Part shown: positions 1 through 5,796 of the stretch, piece after piece
Layout: each line of letters starts with the position of its first letter
How positions within the stretch are numbered: position 1 is the stretch's first letter
NCBI GenBank assembly: GCA_019090295.1
Contig: JAHRWG010000099.1
Location: 1-7,614, forward strand
DNA from: Cycloclasticus sp.
GTDB taxonomy: Bacteria; Pseudomonadota; Gammaproteobacteria; Methylococcales; Cycloclasticaceae
DNA length: 7,614 nucleotides
Direction of reading: 5' to 3'
Notes under the pieces: model-generated
Databases searched by the model: none
Told to the model about the DNA's origin: nothing
The model's input: only the letters and a program-made list of their open reading frames with translations
Position numbers and translations under genes: made by a program

Positions 1-965
1 CGTTTTTGTTTGAAAAAAACAGGCCCCGGCGAAGTGGTTTTAATAAGTGCAGCGATGAGCAGCATTGGCAACGATATTAGCAATAAGATGATAGTGCTTA
101 GCAATACATCCTCCATTCGCTTTAATGTGCTATCTAAACCAGCAAAAGAGGTTTCATAAATACTAATCGCGGTAATGCCTTGATAGTCTACCCAGCGTGA
201 GTTAAGCAGGTTAAAGGTGAATAAATCGGGTACCAAATAAACCGATACGGTGCTATCGGCTAACTGTTCAGTTATGTGCTGTATTCGTTTTTCTGCGGCC
301 ATTGCTAAGGTGATATAAACAATATCTATCTTTCCTGCTTGGCAATCTTTTATAAGCTGCTGAATGCCTCCAACAACTACTGCTTTATCGTCACCTAAGC
401 GTCGTTCATTATTAACATTAGCGTTATCACCTCTATCATCATAATAGCCAATAAACTTAAAACCGCTCCATTCCATATTGTTAAATGTTACCCGTAGCCT
501 ATCTGCCAATGGTGTCGCACCAACAATAGCCACTTTTCGAGTATTAAAGCCTTTGGTCCGCGCAAACCCTAAACACATTTTAACAATGACATGCCATGAA
601 ATAAGCTGAGCAGGGGTCAAAATAATCCAACTAATAATAAACGGGTGTTGATACAAGGCTGTCTTGAAGATGAGCATATCTAATACCACCAACACTAGAA
701 CACTCGATAACCATGAAAACAAAACTGCATACACTTCATCTTTTAGGGCAAGGCCACGCCAAGATCGATACGCATCTTTTGATTCGGCAAAAAAATTGAA
801 TAAAACAATTGAAATAAGCATCATTGGCAAATATAGCGGCAGCCATTCACCACTTAATAAATCTATGCACGCGAATAGTGTTAAAAATATAATGCTGCTA
901 TCAGCCAATTTGGCAATGGCATTAATTTTTGAATCGTATTGCCGTATTTTTCCCTGGCCCTGCAT
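1..965 (-). CDS. Undecaprenyl-phosphate hexose-1-phosphate transferase (WcaJ-like), N-terminal part, cut by the window edge
   Basis: Enzymes of this family attach a sugar-1-phosphate, usually glucose-1-phosphate, to undecaprenyl phosphate in the inner membrane, the first step in building an exopolysaccharide repeat unit. The ATG at 965 opens a frame that stays open to the left edge for 321 codons; the family is usually about 460 residues. I see four hydrophobic helices at about residues 20-36, 43-62, 79-99 and 107-129, then a soluble nucleotide-binding-like domain (CoA_binding_3 type) starting with VAIVGAT at 145-151. The family signature follows: SIYETSFAGLDSTLKRMEDV (268-287), a hydrophobic segment to about 307, and IKTTSPGPVFFKQK, where the sugar transferase domain starts. 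The catalytic residues lie outside the window. An in-frame stop (TAA, 995-993) upstream with no other start between makes this ATG the only choice; the ribosome binding site is weak. The sugar substrate cannot be told from this part. Confidence 0.88.
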   Translation of the reverse strand, partial: MQGQGKIRQYDSKINAIAKLADSSIIFLTLFACIDLLSGEWLPLYLPMMLISIVLFNFFAESKDAYRSWRGLALKDEVYAVLFSWLSSVLVLVVLDMLIFKTALYQHPFIISWIILTPAQLISWHVIVKMCLGFARTKGFNTRKVAIVGATPLADRLRVTFNNMEWSGFKFIGYYDDRGDNANVNNERRLGDDKAVVVGGIQQLIKDCQAGKIDIVYITLAMAAEKRIQHITEQLADSTVSVYLVPDLFTFNLLNSRWVDYQGITAISIYETSFAGLDSTLKRMEDVLLSTIILLLISLPMLLIAALIKTTSPGPVFFKQK

Positions 966-1022
966 GTTATTACCTATCTCTTTACATTGTTGTTAACGTT
1001 CACCGCTAGTTTAGCGTAAAAC

Positions 1023-1042
1023 GATATTTTATTTAAAATATC
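1023..1042. repeat. AT-rich inverted repeat beside the sugar transferase promoter region
   Basis: The arms GATATTTT and AAAATATC are perfect 8-base inverted repeats around the 4-base centre ATTT. The repeat begins directly after the possible -10 box at 1043-1048 and ends 57 bases before the sugar transferase start, so it would cover the transcription start. That is a usual place for a repressor operator, but it could also be a chance palindrome in AT-rich DNA. Confidence 0.4.
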
Positions 1043-1048
1043 ACTATA
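1043..1048 (-). promoter_or_regulatory. Possible -10 element for the sugar transferase gene
   Basis: On the minus strand this reads TATAGT, one base from the TATAAT consensus, about 78 bases before the start codon of the sugar transferase. No good -35 hexamer lies 16-18 bases upstream (AAAACA at a 17-base spacing), so the call rests on the -10 alone. An inverted repeat follows it directly. Confidence 0.3.
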
Positions 1049-1744
1049 AAAACTCGTTTTAGGACTGTTTTAGTGGCATTTTTTTCAATTTCAGTTTTGT
1101 TTAATGTAACCACCGACCTTTCTTCTGGTTTAGTTTATTCGGCTTTTTACGTCTGCGCTAACCTTGGCTGGCTTCACAGCTTACGGGGCAATACCTTCAT
1201 CGCTACCTCAATAATCGTTGAACGAATAACTGGCTAACAGAGTAACGTTACTTGCATTTTCGGGGGGCAGGTCTTTCGTTATTACATCAACATATTATTT
1301 ATATCGTCTTTGAGCTCCTATGCTCTCGCCTGGTAGTACATACGGAACTTAAGTAATTATCGCTGTCGCGAGAACTTTGATTGCTTTTGCTTACCAAAAT
1401 GCGCACAAGGCATAAGTCTTACATATGCGGATGACAAACAACCCCCAATTTGAGTAAAGCCAAACAAAGAAAAGGTACCCTAGTCTCAGTAAATAATTGT
1501 TCGGTTTCTCAGCCAAACCCGCTACGCTTAACCAATCTAACTTATTCAAAAAGCAATCATTTACTAGTGAGATAAAGAGCAGGGTAACTCAAAGGCATAA
1601 AATTAAATCATTCACACGTTCCGCTTAGAAACAAAGAATTACTTGCGATTAGGTCTTTCATCACTAATCATTCAGCTAGCGTGGTACCGTACGAAGAAAA
1701 ACTAGCCTTATTCATATACTATCTAAGACCTTAGAGCTTTTTAT

Positions 1745-2563
1745 TTACGGCTGTCTAACTCTTAAAAATACTGGGAACCGCGGAATTTTTTTATTGGTTA
1801 ATCCATAATATTTAAACGTAATAAGACTGCCTATTTTAGGTGGTGATTGACGTTGTTGATCGGATAGCCCTGAACCGACATAAAACTTAAGGCCCGACGG
1901 TAACTGACAATGCAGTGAACCGGTTTTTCCGACATACTTTCCCTTCCCTTTTTTATAGGCAATGACAGTGCATTCAGCGTCTTGATATTGCTTGACCTTG
2001 AGCGATTGATTTGAACGCCCCGTAAGATATGGAACATTTGGTTTACGAACGACTAGGCCTTCACCGCCATTAGCGGTAATTTTTTCTAGTTGGGCATTTA
2101 AATGATCGGTTGACTGAACAATGGACTGTGGGATGACATGAATGAATCGGCTGGGACGGTGTTTTAAATAATTTTGCAAAACAGCAAGGCGATTTAATAA
2201 ACCGCCTTGTTGATGCGGTAGTTCAAATACATGATAACCAATGCCTTGCCAGCGCTGGTCGGCTTTTTGTTGCCGAACAATCGAAACGATGTTTTCAAAG
2301 TCACCCCGCTGCGTCCACAGCTCTCCATCTAATGAAAAAGGCGGTAACGCTTCTAGGAACCATTTCGGCGCATCAAAGGGTATTCCTCGCCTGCTTTTCA
2401 GTATTTCCCCGTCCCAAATGGCACGCACTCCGTCGAGCTTTTCACTCATCAACCAACCGGTTACATCCTGTGAACTGTCATACGTTTTAAGCAATAATAT
2501 ATCCGTATCTTTTGCATAAACTGTATGACTAAAAAGAATGATTAAGCTAAGGAGTAGTTTCAT
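1745..2563 (-). CDS. ligE: Periplasmic ATP-dependent DNA ligase, Lig E type
   Basis: This enzyme seals nicks in DNA using ATP, and in this family it is exported. The 272-residue protein starts with a signal peptide (MKLLLSLIILFSHTVYA, likely cut after residue 17). The nucleotidyltransferase motifs appear in order: motif I EKLDGVR (41-47) with the AMP-accepting Lys42, SRRG (57-60), motif III LDGELW (78-83), motif IIIa YHVFEL (110-115), motif IV EGLVVRKP (168-175) and motif V SLKVKQ (187-192). A short OB-fold follows (about 194-272), ending in RFPVFLRVR. There are no added DNA-binding or end-joining domains, as is usual for Lig E. The ATG at 2563 gives the signal peptide its basic start; the ribosome binding site (GGACGG) is modest. 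It stands alone between two long gaps, with no partner nuclease or helicase. Roles in uptake or handling of extracellular DNA and in biofilm have been suggested for relatives; here this is inference. Confidence 0.93.
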   Translation of the reverse strand: MKLLLSLIILFSHTVYAKDTDILLLKTYDSSQDVTGWLMSEKLDGVRAIWDGEILKSRRGIPFDAPKWFLEALPPFSLDGELWTQRGDFENIVSIVRQQKADQRWQGIGYHVFELPHQQGGLLNRLAVLQNYLKHRPSRFIHVIPQSIVQSTDHLNAQLEKITANGGEGLVVRKPNVPYLTGRSNQSLKVKQYQDAECTVIAYKKGKGKYVGKTGSLHCQLPSGLKFYVGSGLSDQQRQSPPKIGSLITFKYYGLTNKKIPRFPVFLRVRQP

Positions 2564-2609
2564 TTGGATCCGTCCATATTTTTCTAGTCCGAGACAGTTG
2601 AGTTTAGCA

Positions 2610-2637
2610 TTAATAGCCTTTTTACTATCTATGGCAA
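2610..2637 (-). promoter_or_regulatory. Probable sigma-70 promoter of the DNA ligase gene
   Basis: On the minus strand TTGCCA (2637-2632, five of six bases of the -35 consensus) is followed after 16 bases by TATTAA (2615-2610, four of six of the -10 consensus). Transcription would begin near 2603 and give a leader of about 40 bases before the ligase ATG. Position and spacing are good, but the -10 is imperfect. Confidence 0.45.
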
Positions 2638-2765
2638 ACCCGTATTAACTGATTTGCTTTTCTAGCGGGGCTTATACTCATAAATTAGGCTTTTTGCATG
2701 ACCTAAAGTTCATTAATGAATTGGGACTTTATTTACTGGGCTTCCTGCCTCAGCACCAGTCTACG

Positions 2766-2805
2766 AATAAATAGTTTTGAATATTCAATAGCTTAGCTAT
2801 TTATT
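2766..2805. repeat. Nested AT-rich palindromes
   Basis: The outer arms are AATAAATAG (2766-2774) and CTATTTATT (2797-2805), a perfect 9-base inverted repeat. Between and overlapping them are the perfect 12-base palindrome TTGAATATTCAA (2777-2788) and AATAGCT-T-AGCTATT (2787-2801, 7-base arms). They offer competing hairpins in RNA or several dimeric protein sites in DNA. Function is unknown, and AT-rich DNA favours chance palindromes. Confidence 0.45.
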
Positions 2806-2842
2806 GTTAGATAAAATTTTGATATGACCCTACTTTTTGGTA

Positions 2843-2857
2843 AGCGTTTAAAACGCT
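2843..2857. repeat. Inverted repeat AGCGTTT-A-AAACGCT, operator-like
   Basis: Perfect 7-base arms surround a single A. It ends six bases before a consensus plus-strand TATAAT (2864-2869), so it would sit in the -35/-10 spacer of a plus-strand promoter if that box is real. No good -35 hexamer is present (only TTGGTA at 2837-2842, with a 21-base spacing) and no plus-strand gene follows. Confidence 0.35.
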
Positions 2858-2935
2858 GCTGTGTATAATTTACTTTATATTTTTCGTGTGAAAGACTCTT
2901 TATTGAATCCCTTAGGTTGTCGTTTTAATGGCTTT

Positions 2936-3021
2936 TAATAATAGCGCCTTGCAAGACTTCAAGACTTTTAGCTCATTGCTTGTCCTTACGTATTAAATTA
3001 CACACATAATCGCTATTATTA
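2936..3021. repeat. Pair of 11-base inverted repeats enclosing 64 bases
   Basis: TAATAATAGCG (2936-2946) and CGCTATTATTA (3011-3021) are exact reverse complements. The enclosed stretch contains the tandem CAAGACTT repeat and no gene. A miniature element with terminal inverted repeats was considered, but the flanking bases show no target-site duplication. An RNA stem closing a 64-base loop is the other option. Confidence 0.3.
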
Positions 3022-3066
3022 GCGTACTCACCACCCTAAATACGTTCAAGCACCCAATGACTCATT

Positions 3067-3197
3067 TTACCTGGTAGAAAGGTGCTCATTGCCGCCATCA
3101 TTCTTACCATACATTTTTTCGAACCACAAGACGATAGTCTTTAGCACTCTTTGCCAAAAGGGTGTCGTGTATTTGTGTTAGGGAATTCTGGAAACAT
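3067..3197 (-). other. Possible small reading frame split by a frameshift; doubtful
   Basis: From an ATG at 3197 with GAGGG ten bases upstream, a frame encodes MFPEFPNTNTRHPF, then GKEC, and stops at 3141. At the codons CCT TTT the minus strand reads C CCT TTT, which fits the X XXY YYZ slippery pattern. A one-base backward slip there leads into a frame of 29 more codons, starting WQRVLKTIVLWFEKMYGK and stopping at 3067, which looks more protein-like than its surroundings. The joined product would have 43 residues. This could be a decayed gene with one base lost from the T run, a programmed frameshift, or chance. I do not recognise the peptide. Confidence 0.15.
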
Positions 3198-3426
3198 GAT
3201 TTGGTTACCCTCTAGTTTTCTACTTAAAGCGTCGATTATTTATTAAGAGGGTTACAGGGTCCTAACTCTAACATCAACTTTCTTTGATGAAAAAAATGAG
3301 CAATCGATTTCATAAACTTTACCTAACTAGTCTTTCTATCATTTATCGATCACGGTATAGCAGCCGTCAAAACAAACCATTTACTATGCTGCGCCTAACT
3401 CGTTACCGGGTGTACATGCCATTAAA

Positions 3427-3753
3427 TCATTCGTACTCGTGCCCTAAACGCTTTATCCGTCCGCGCAGCCATTCAAGCTCTTCAAGCAACTCTAATGCCA
3501 AAGCTGCCCCTGCTACATTAACACCCAAGTCACGCTCCATTCTCAATACAAAACGAATCCGCTGCACGCATATCCCTTGAAAACGCCAACTCTCAACATC
3601 TTCACCATCTGGCTCAACAATGCCCTCTTCAACTATCTCAACGATTTGCTCAACAGGGGCGTCACAAAAACGACTTATTTGATTCAACGTCAACGACACG
3701 TCTTCCTCAACCACTTCACCGATAAATAATGCTAATAGATCTTTATTTGTCAT
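3427..3753 (-). CDS. cbpM: Chaperone modulator CbpM
   Basis: CbpM binds the J-domain of CbpA in the cytoplasm and blocks both its stimulation of DnaK and its DNA binding. With the start chosen here the protein has 108 residues, close to the roughly 100 of E. coli CbpM. It has an acidic N-terminus, a MerR-like helix-turn-helix region (about 21-47: LTLNQISRFCDAPVEQIVEI), the family-typical VEEGIVEPDG (41-50) followed by WRFQG, and a charged C-terminal helix LELLEELEWLRGRIKRL (87-103). I prefer the ATG at 3753 because GGGGG lies seven bases upstream; a GTG at 3759, overlapping the cbpA stop by two bases, would add two residues but has its G run too close. The gene begins two bases after the cbpA stop, so translational coupling is likely, and it is the last gene of the group. 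Confidence 0.88.
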   Translation of the reverse strand: MTNKDLLALFIGEVVEEDVSLTLNQISRFCDAPVEQIVEIVEEGIVEPDGEDVESWRFQGICVQRIRFVLRMERDLGVNVAGAALALELLEELEWLRGRIKRLGHEYE

Positions 3754-3755
3754 GG

Positions 3756-4706
3756 TCACACCCCCAAGTGTGCACGAGGATTAAAAGCCAACTCTTCCTT
3801 CATTTTACGGTAAGCCGCTTTTGCTAATTCATTATCCGCTGGTGGCAGTGCTATTTGGATAATCACATAAAAGTCGCCCGATTGTTTACCCGGAACTCCT
3901 CGGCCTTTCAGGCGTAATTTACGACCAGACGATGAGTTCTCAGGGATCACCATTTCAACCGTACCGGTTGGCGTAGGTACTTTGACTTTAGTCCCTAAAG
4001 CAGCTTCCCAGGGTGCGACAGGAAAGTCGAGGTAAACGTCTCCACCTTCGATATGGTATAGATCGTGTGCTTGAAATTCAATTTGCAAGTAAAGGTCGCC
4101 CGCTTCACCACGACCCATGCCAGCGCTACCTTGTTTAGCTAACCGGATGTGCTGACCTTGTCGTATTCCTTTAGGAATATGAACATTCAGTTTGCGCTCT
4201 TTTAATTGTGGACGACCATCCGCGCTCAGCACCGTATGTTTTAAGGTAATGGTTCTCGTCGCCCCTTTATAAGCATCTTCAAGATCGATGACAACTTTCG
4301 CATGGGTGTCCTCTCCACGTCTATGAAGCTCTCGATTAGTTTGCTCATCAAAGCCACGTGCTGAGGCTTGACCATACAAACTTTCAAAAAAATCACTGAA
4401 TTGTTCGGCATTAAATTGCTCGGCATCACCACCGTGAAACTCAAAACCCTGATCCCAATTAGGTGGTGGATGAAAATCCTGACCGCCTTGCCAATTTGAG
4501 CCAAGCTGGTCGTATGCAACTCGCTTTTCAGGATCTTTAAGAACCGCGTATGCCTCACCCACCTCTTTAAAACGCACCTCAGCATCGGATTCTTTATTAA
4601 TATCAGGGTGGTATTTACGTGCCAATTTGCGATAAGCTCGCTTAATTTGAGCCTGAGTGGCATCACGTTCAACACCCATAACCTTGTAATAATCTTTATA
4701 TTCCAT
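3756..4706 (-). CDS. cbpA: DnaJ-like co-chaperone / curved DNA-binding protein CbpA
   Basis: CbpA delivers clients to DnaK and stimulates its ATPase; in E. coli it also binds curved DNA in the nucleoid. The 316-residue protein has an N-terminal J-domain (about 4-69) with the DnaK-activating HPD at 33-35. A Gly/Phe/Pro-rich linker follows (about 73-93). Two beta-sheet client-binding domains come next (about 132-225 and 226-288), with VHIPKGIRQGQHIRL (175-189) and RLKGRGVPG (265-273) as conserved landmarks, and a short C-terminal helix. The CxxCxGxG zinc repeats of true DnaJ are absent, which places it in the class II (CbpA) group. E. coli CbpA is slightly shorter at about 306 residues. The ATG at 4706 has almost no Shine-Dalgarno sequence. 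It lies 39 bases after the aldolase stop and is followed at once by cbpM, its specific modulator. Confidence 0.93.
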   Translation of the reverse strand: MEYKDYYKVMGVERDATQAQIKRAYRKLARKYHPDINKESDAEVRFKEVGEAYAVLKDPEKRVAYDQLGSNWQGGQDFHPPPNWDQGFEFHGGDAEQFNAEQFSDFFESLYGQASARGFDEQTNRELHRRGEDTHAKVVIDLEDAYKGATRTITLKHTVLSADGRPQLKERKLNVHIPKGIRQGQHIRLAKQGSAGMGRGEAGDLYLQIEFQAHDLYHIEGGDVYLDFPVAPWEAALGTKVKVPTPTGTVEMVIPENSSSGRKLRLKGRGVPGKQSGDFYVIIQIALPPADNELAKAAYRKMKEELAFNPRAHLGV

Positions 4707-4745
4707 AATGAGTTATATCTCTAATTTAAAATATACGACTAATGG

Positions 4746-5765
4746 TTAACCTTCTTCTAATGCCGCCTGGTATTCGCCCCTCATTGCTAGATGATTGAGG
4801 TAAGCTCTTTTCAAAAGAGATGCTTGAGCCGATTTAATGTTTTCAGCTTTTCCTTGCCAGACTTGTAAAGCCGTCTGCTGTAGTGCACGCCCGTAGGAAA
4901 TGCTTAATTGCCAAGGGGCGGAGCCCGCTTGTTGGTTTATCGCGTTGAGGTTTGCCGTGGCTTCTTCGGGTGATTGCCCGCCAGAAAGGAAATTTATACT
5001 GGGTACTGCGGCCGGCACTGTTCGGCGTAGCACCTTAAGCGTAGCAGTAGCGACTTCATCGGGCTCTGCATGGCGACACGACTGGCCCGGCAAAACCATA
5101 TTGGGTTTTAAAATCATCAACTCTAACCTAACATGATGACGATGCAGCACCTCAAAAACTGCCTGTTGAACCGCTTCGGTGACGGCTGCATGGCGTTCAA
5201 TGTCATGATGACCATCCATTAATACTTCGGGTTCTACAATCGGAACCAGCCCTTCTTGTTGGCAAACAGCTGCATACCGAGCAAGCATTTCAGCGTTTGC
5301 TTCAATCCCATGTCGGCTAGGTGCATGCCCATCAATGGTATAGACTTCACGCCATTTAGCAAAACGTGCACCTTGTTGCTTGTATTCGCGCAGACGTTCC
5401 GCTAGTCCATCAAGGCCTTGTGTTATCAAATCTCCAGGGGATAATGCCAAAGGAATTTTTCCCTTATCAACCTTAATGCCAGGAACGATATGTTGAGCCC
5501 ATGCGGCTTCAGGTATCGTTGTAACATCATTAGTCTTTTGCCCAAGTGTCTCTTCAAACAAAATAATACCACTGATGTACTCACACAGACTGGGCGTCGT
5601 CACCAACACCCTACGCCAAATACGCCTCGTTTCTTCTGTGGAATCCACCTTTATCGCCTTAAAACGTTTGGCAATCGTCGGTTCACTTTCGTCGGCAGCA
5701 AGAATCCCACGGCCTTTATGCACCATGTCTCTAATAGTGGCTTCAAGTTCGTCCAAATATTGCAC
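4746..5765 (-). CDS. Class I fructose-bisphosphate aldolase
   Basis: The enzyme reversibly splits fructose 1,6-bisphosphate into glyceraldehyde 3-phosphate and dihydroxyacetone phosphate through a lysine Schiff base, in glycolysis, gluconeogenesis or sugar-phosphate cycling. The 339-residue protein matches the animal/plant-type class I fold. It shows LAADESEPTI (22-31), FAKWREVY (135-142) with Lys137 and Arg139, VEPE (177-180), ILKPNM (218-223) with the Schiff-base Lys220, FLSGGQS (259-265) and SYGRALQ (290-296) with the phosphate-binding Arg293. The C-terminus ends ALEEG and lacks the terminal tyrosine of animal aldolases. The start is GTG at 5765, supported by AAAGGAGG six bases upstream, the best ribosome binding site in the window; no closer start is as good. 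It follows the zinc-ribbon gene by 31 bases and precedes cbpA by 39. It has none of the metal-binding motifs of class II aldolases. Confidence 0.94.
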   Translation of the reverse strand: MQYLDELEATIRDMVHKGRGILAADESEPTIAKRFKAIKVDSTEETRRIWRRVLVTTPSLCEYISGIILFEETLGQKTNDVTTIPEAAWAQHIVPGIKVDKGKIPLALSPGDLITQGLDGLAERLREYKQQGARFAKWREVYTIDGHAPSRHGIEANAEMLARYAAVCQQEGLVPIVEPEVLMDGHHDIERHAAVTEAVQQAVFEVLHRHHVRLELMILKPNMVLPGQSCRHAEPDEVATATLKVLRRTVPAAVPSINFLSGGQSPEEATANLNAINQQAGSAPWQLSISYGRALQQTALQVWQGKAENIKSAQASLLKRAYLNHLAMRGEYQAALEEG

Positions 5766-5771
5766 CTTAAT

Positions 5772-5779
5772 CCTCCTTT
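5772..5779 (-). promoter_or_regulatory. Strong ribosome binding site fixing the GTG start of the aldolase
   Basis: The minus strand reads AAAGGAGG here, six bases before GTG at 5765. This near-perfect anti-16S match decides the start in favour of GTG rather than the internal ATG at codon 14, which would remove part of the conserved N-terminus. Confidence 0.75.
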
Positions 5780-5796
5780 AGTAAACTAATGGCTGC

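Larger units (their letters stand above)
966..1744. other. Long gap without a recognisable gene, between the DNA ligase and the sugar transferase
   Basis: The 779 bases hold stops in all frames and no open frame that looks like a protein. I read both strands for remnants and found nothing I recognise. Besides the palindrome at 1023-1042 there is a perfect 12-base palindrome, AGTAACGTTACT, at 1241-1252. A small hairpin with 6-base arms at 1722-1735 is followed on the plus strand by five T; it would end plus-strand transcription only, and no gene is there to need it. I found no riboswitch, tRNA or terminator for the ligase gene. Confidence 0.6.
2564..3426. other. Long gap without a convincing gene, between cbpM and the DNA ligase
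   Basis: The 863 bases lie downstream of the cbpM stop and upstream of the ligase. They hold the probable ligase promoter (2610-2637), several AT-rich palindromes (2766-2857), an 11-base inverted repeat pair (2936-3021), an 8-base tandem repeat, CAAGACTT twice, at 2952-2967, and a possible broken small reading frame (3067-3197). I found no clear rho-independent terminator for the cbpM transcript. The length is unusual next to the tight spacing of the genes upstream, so a decayed gene or an unannotated small RNA is possible, but I cannot show either. Confidence 0.6.

Noticed and set aside
664..996. Plus-strand open frame of 110 codons
   Set aside because: It lies opposite the well-supported sugar transferase, has no family features and is a shadow of that gene.
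1160..1215. Resemblance of part of the gap to a cyclic-di-GMP riboswitch (CACAG...GGGGCAATACC on the plus strand)
   Set aside because: The remaining conserved blocks of that riboswitch are missing, and the strand is opposite to the neighbouring genes.
1722..1742. TCTAAG-AC-CTTAGA followed by five T, as a terminator for the ligase
   Set aside because: The T run follows on the plus strand only, while the ligase is on the minus strand; the two-base loop is also too tight for the full stem.
1831..2037. Second minus-strand open frame of 68 codons inside the ligase gene
   Set aside because: It overlaps the ligase in another frame and the ligase motifs account for this DNA.
2928..2996. Plus-strand 22-codon frame (MAFNNSALQDFKTFSSLLVL...) downstream of the TATAAT at 2864-2869, as a possible leader peptide
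   Set aside because: The ribosome binding site is poor, no plus-strand gene follows that it could regulate, and the length is what chance gives.
3043..3112. Minus-strand frame MVRMMAAMSTFLPGKMSHWV..., which briefly resembles the C-terminus of a short-chain dehydrogenase
   Set aside because: Upstream sequence in the same frame is stopped within a few codons and shows nothing of the family, so the resemblance is too short to support a pseudogene.
3272..3296. Hairpin CATCAA-CTTTCT-TTGATG next to seven A, as a terminator of the cbpM transcript
   Set aside because: On the minus strand the T run comes before the stem, not after it; on the plus strand the stem is followed by A. Neither orientation is a rho-independent terminator.
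3284..3580. Plus-strand open frame of 98 codons overlapping the end of cbpM
   Set aside because: It is Ser/Arg-rich, lies antisense to cbpM and has no recognisable feature; a shadow frame.
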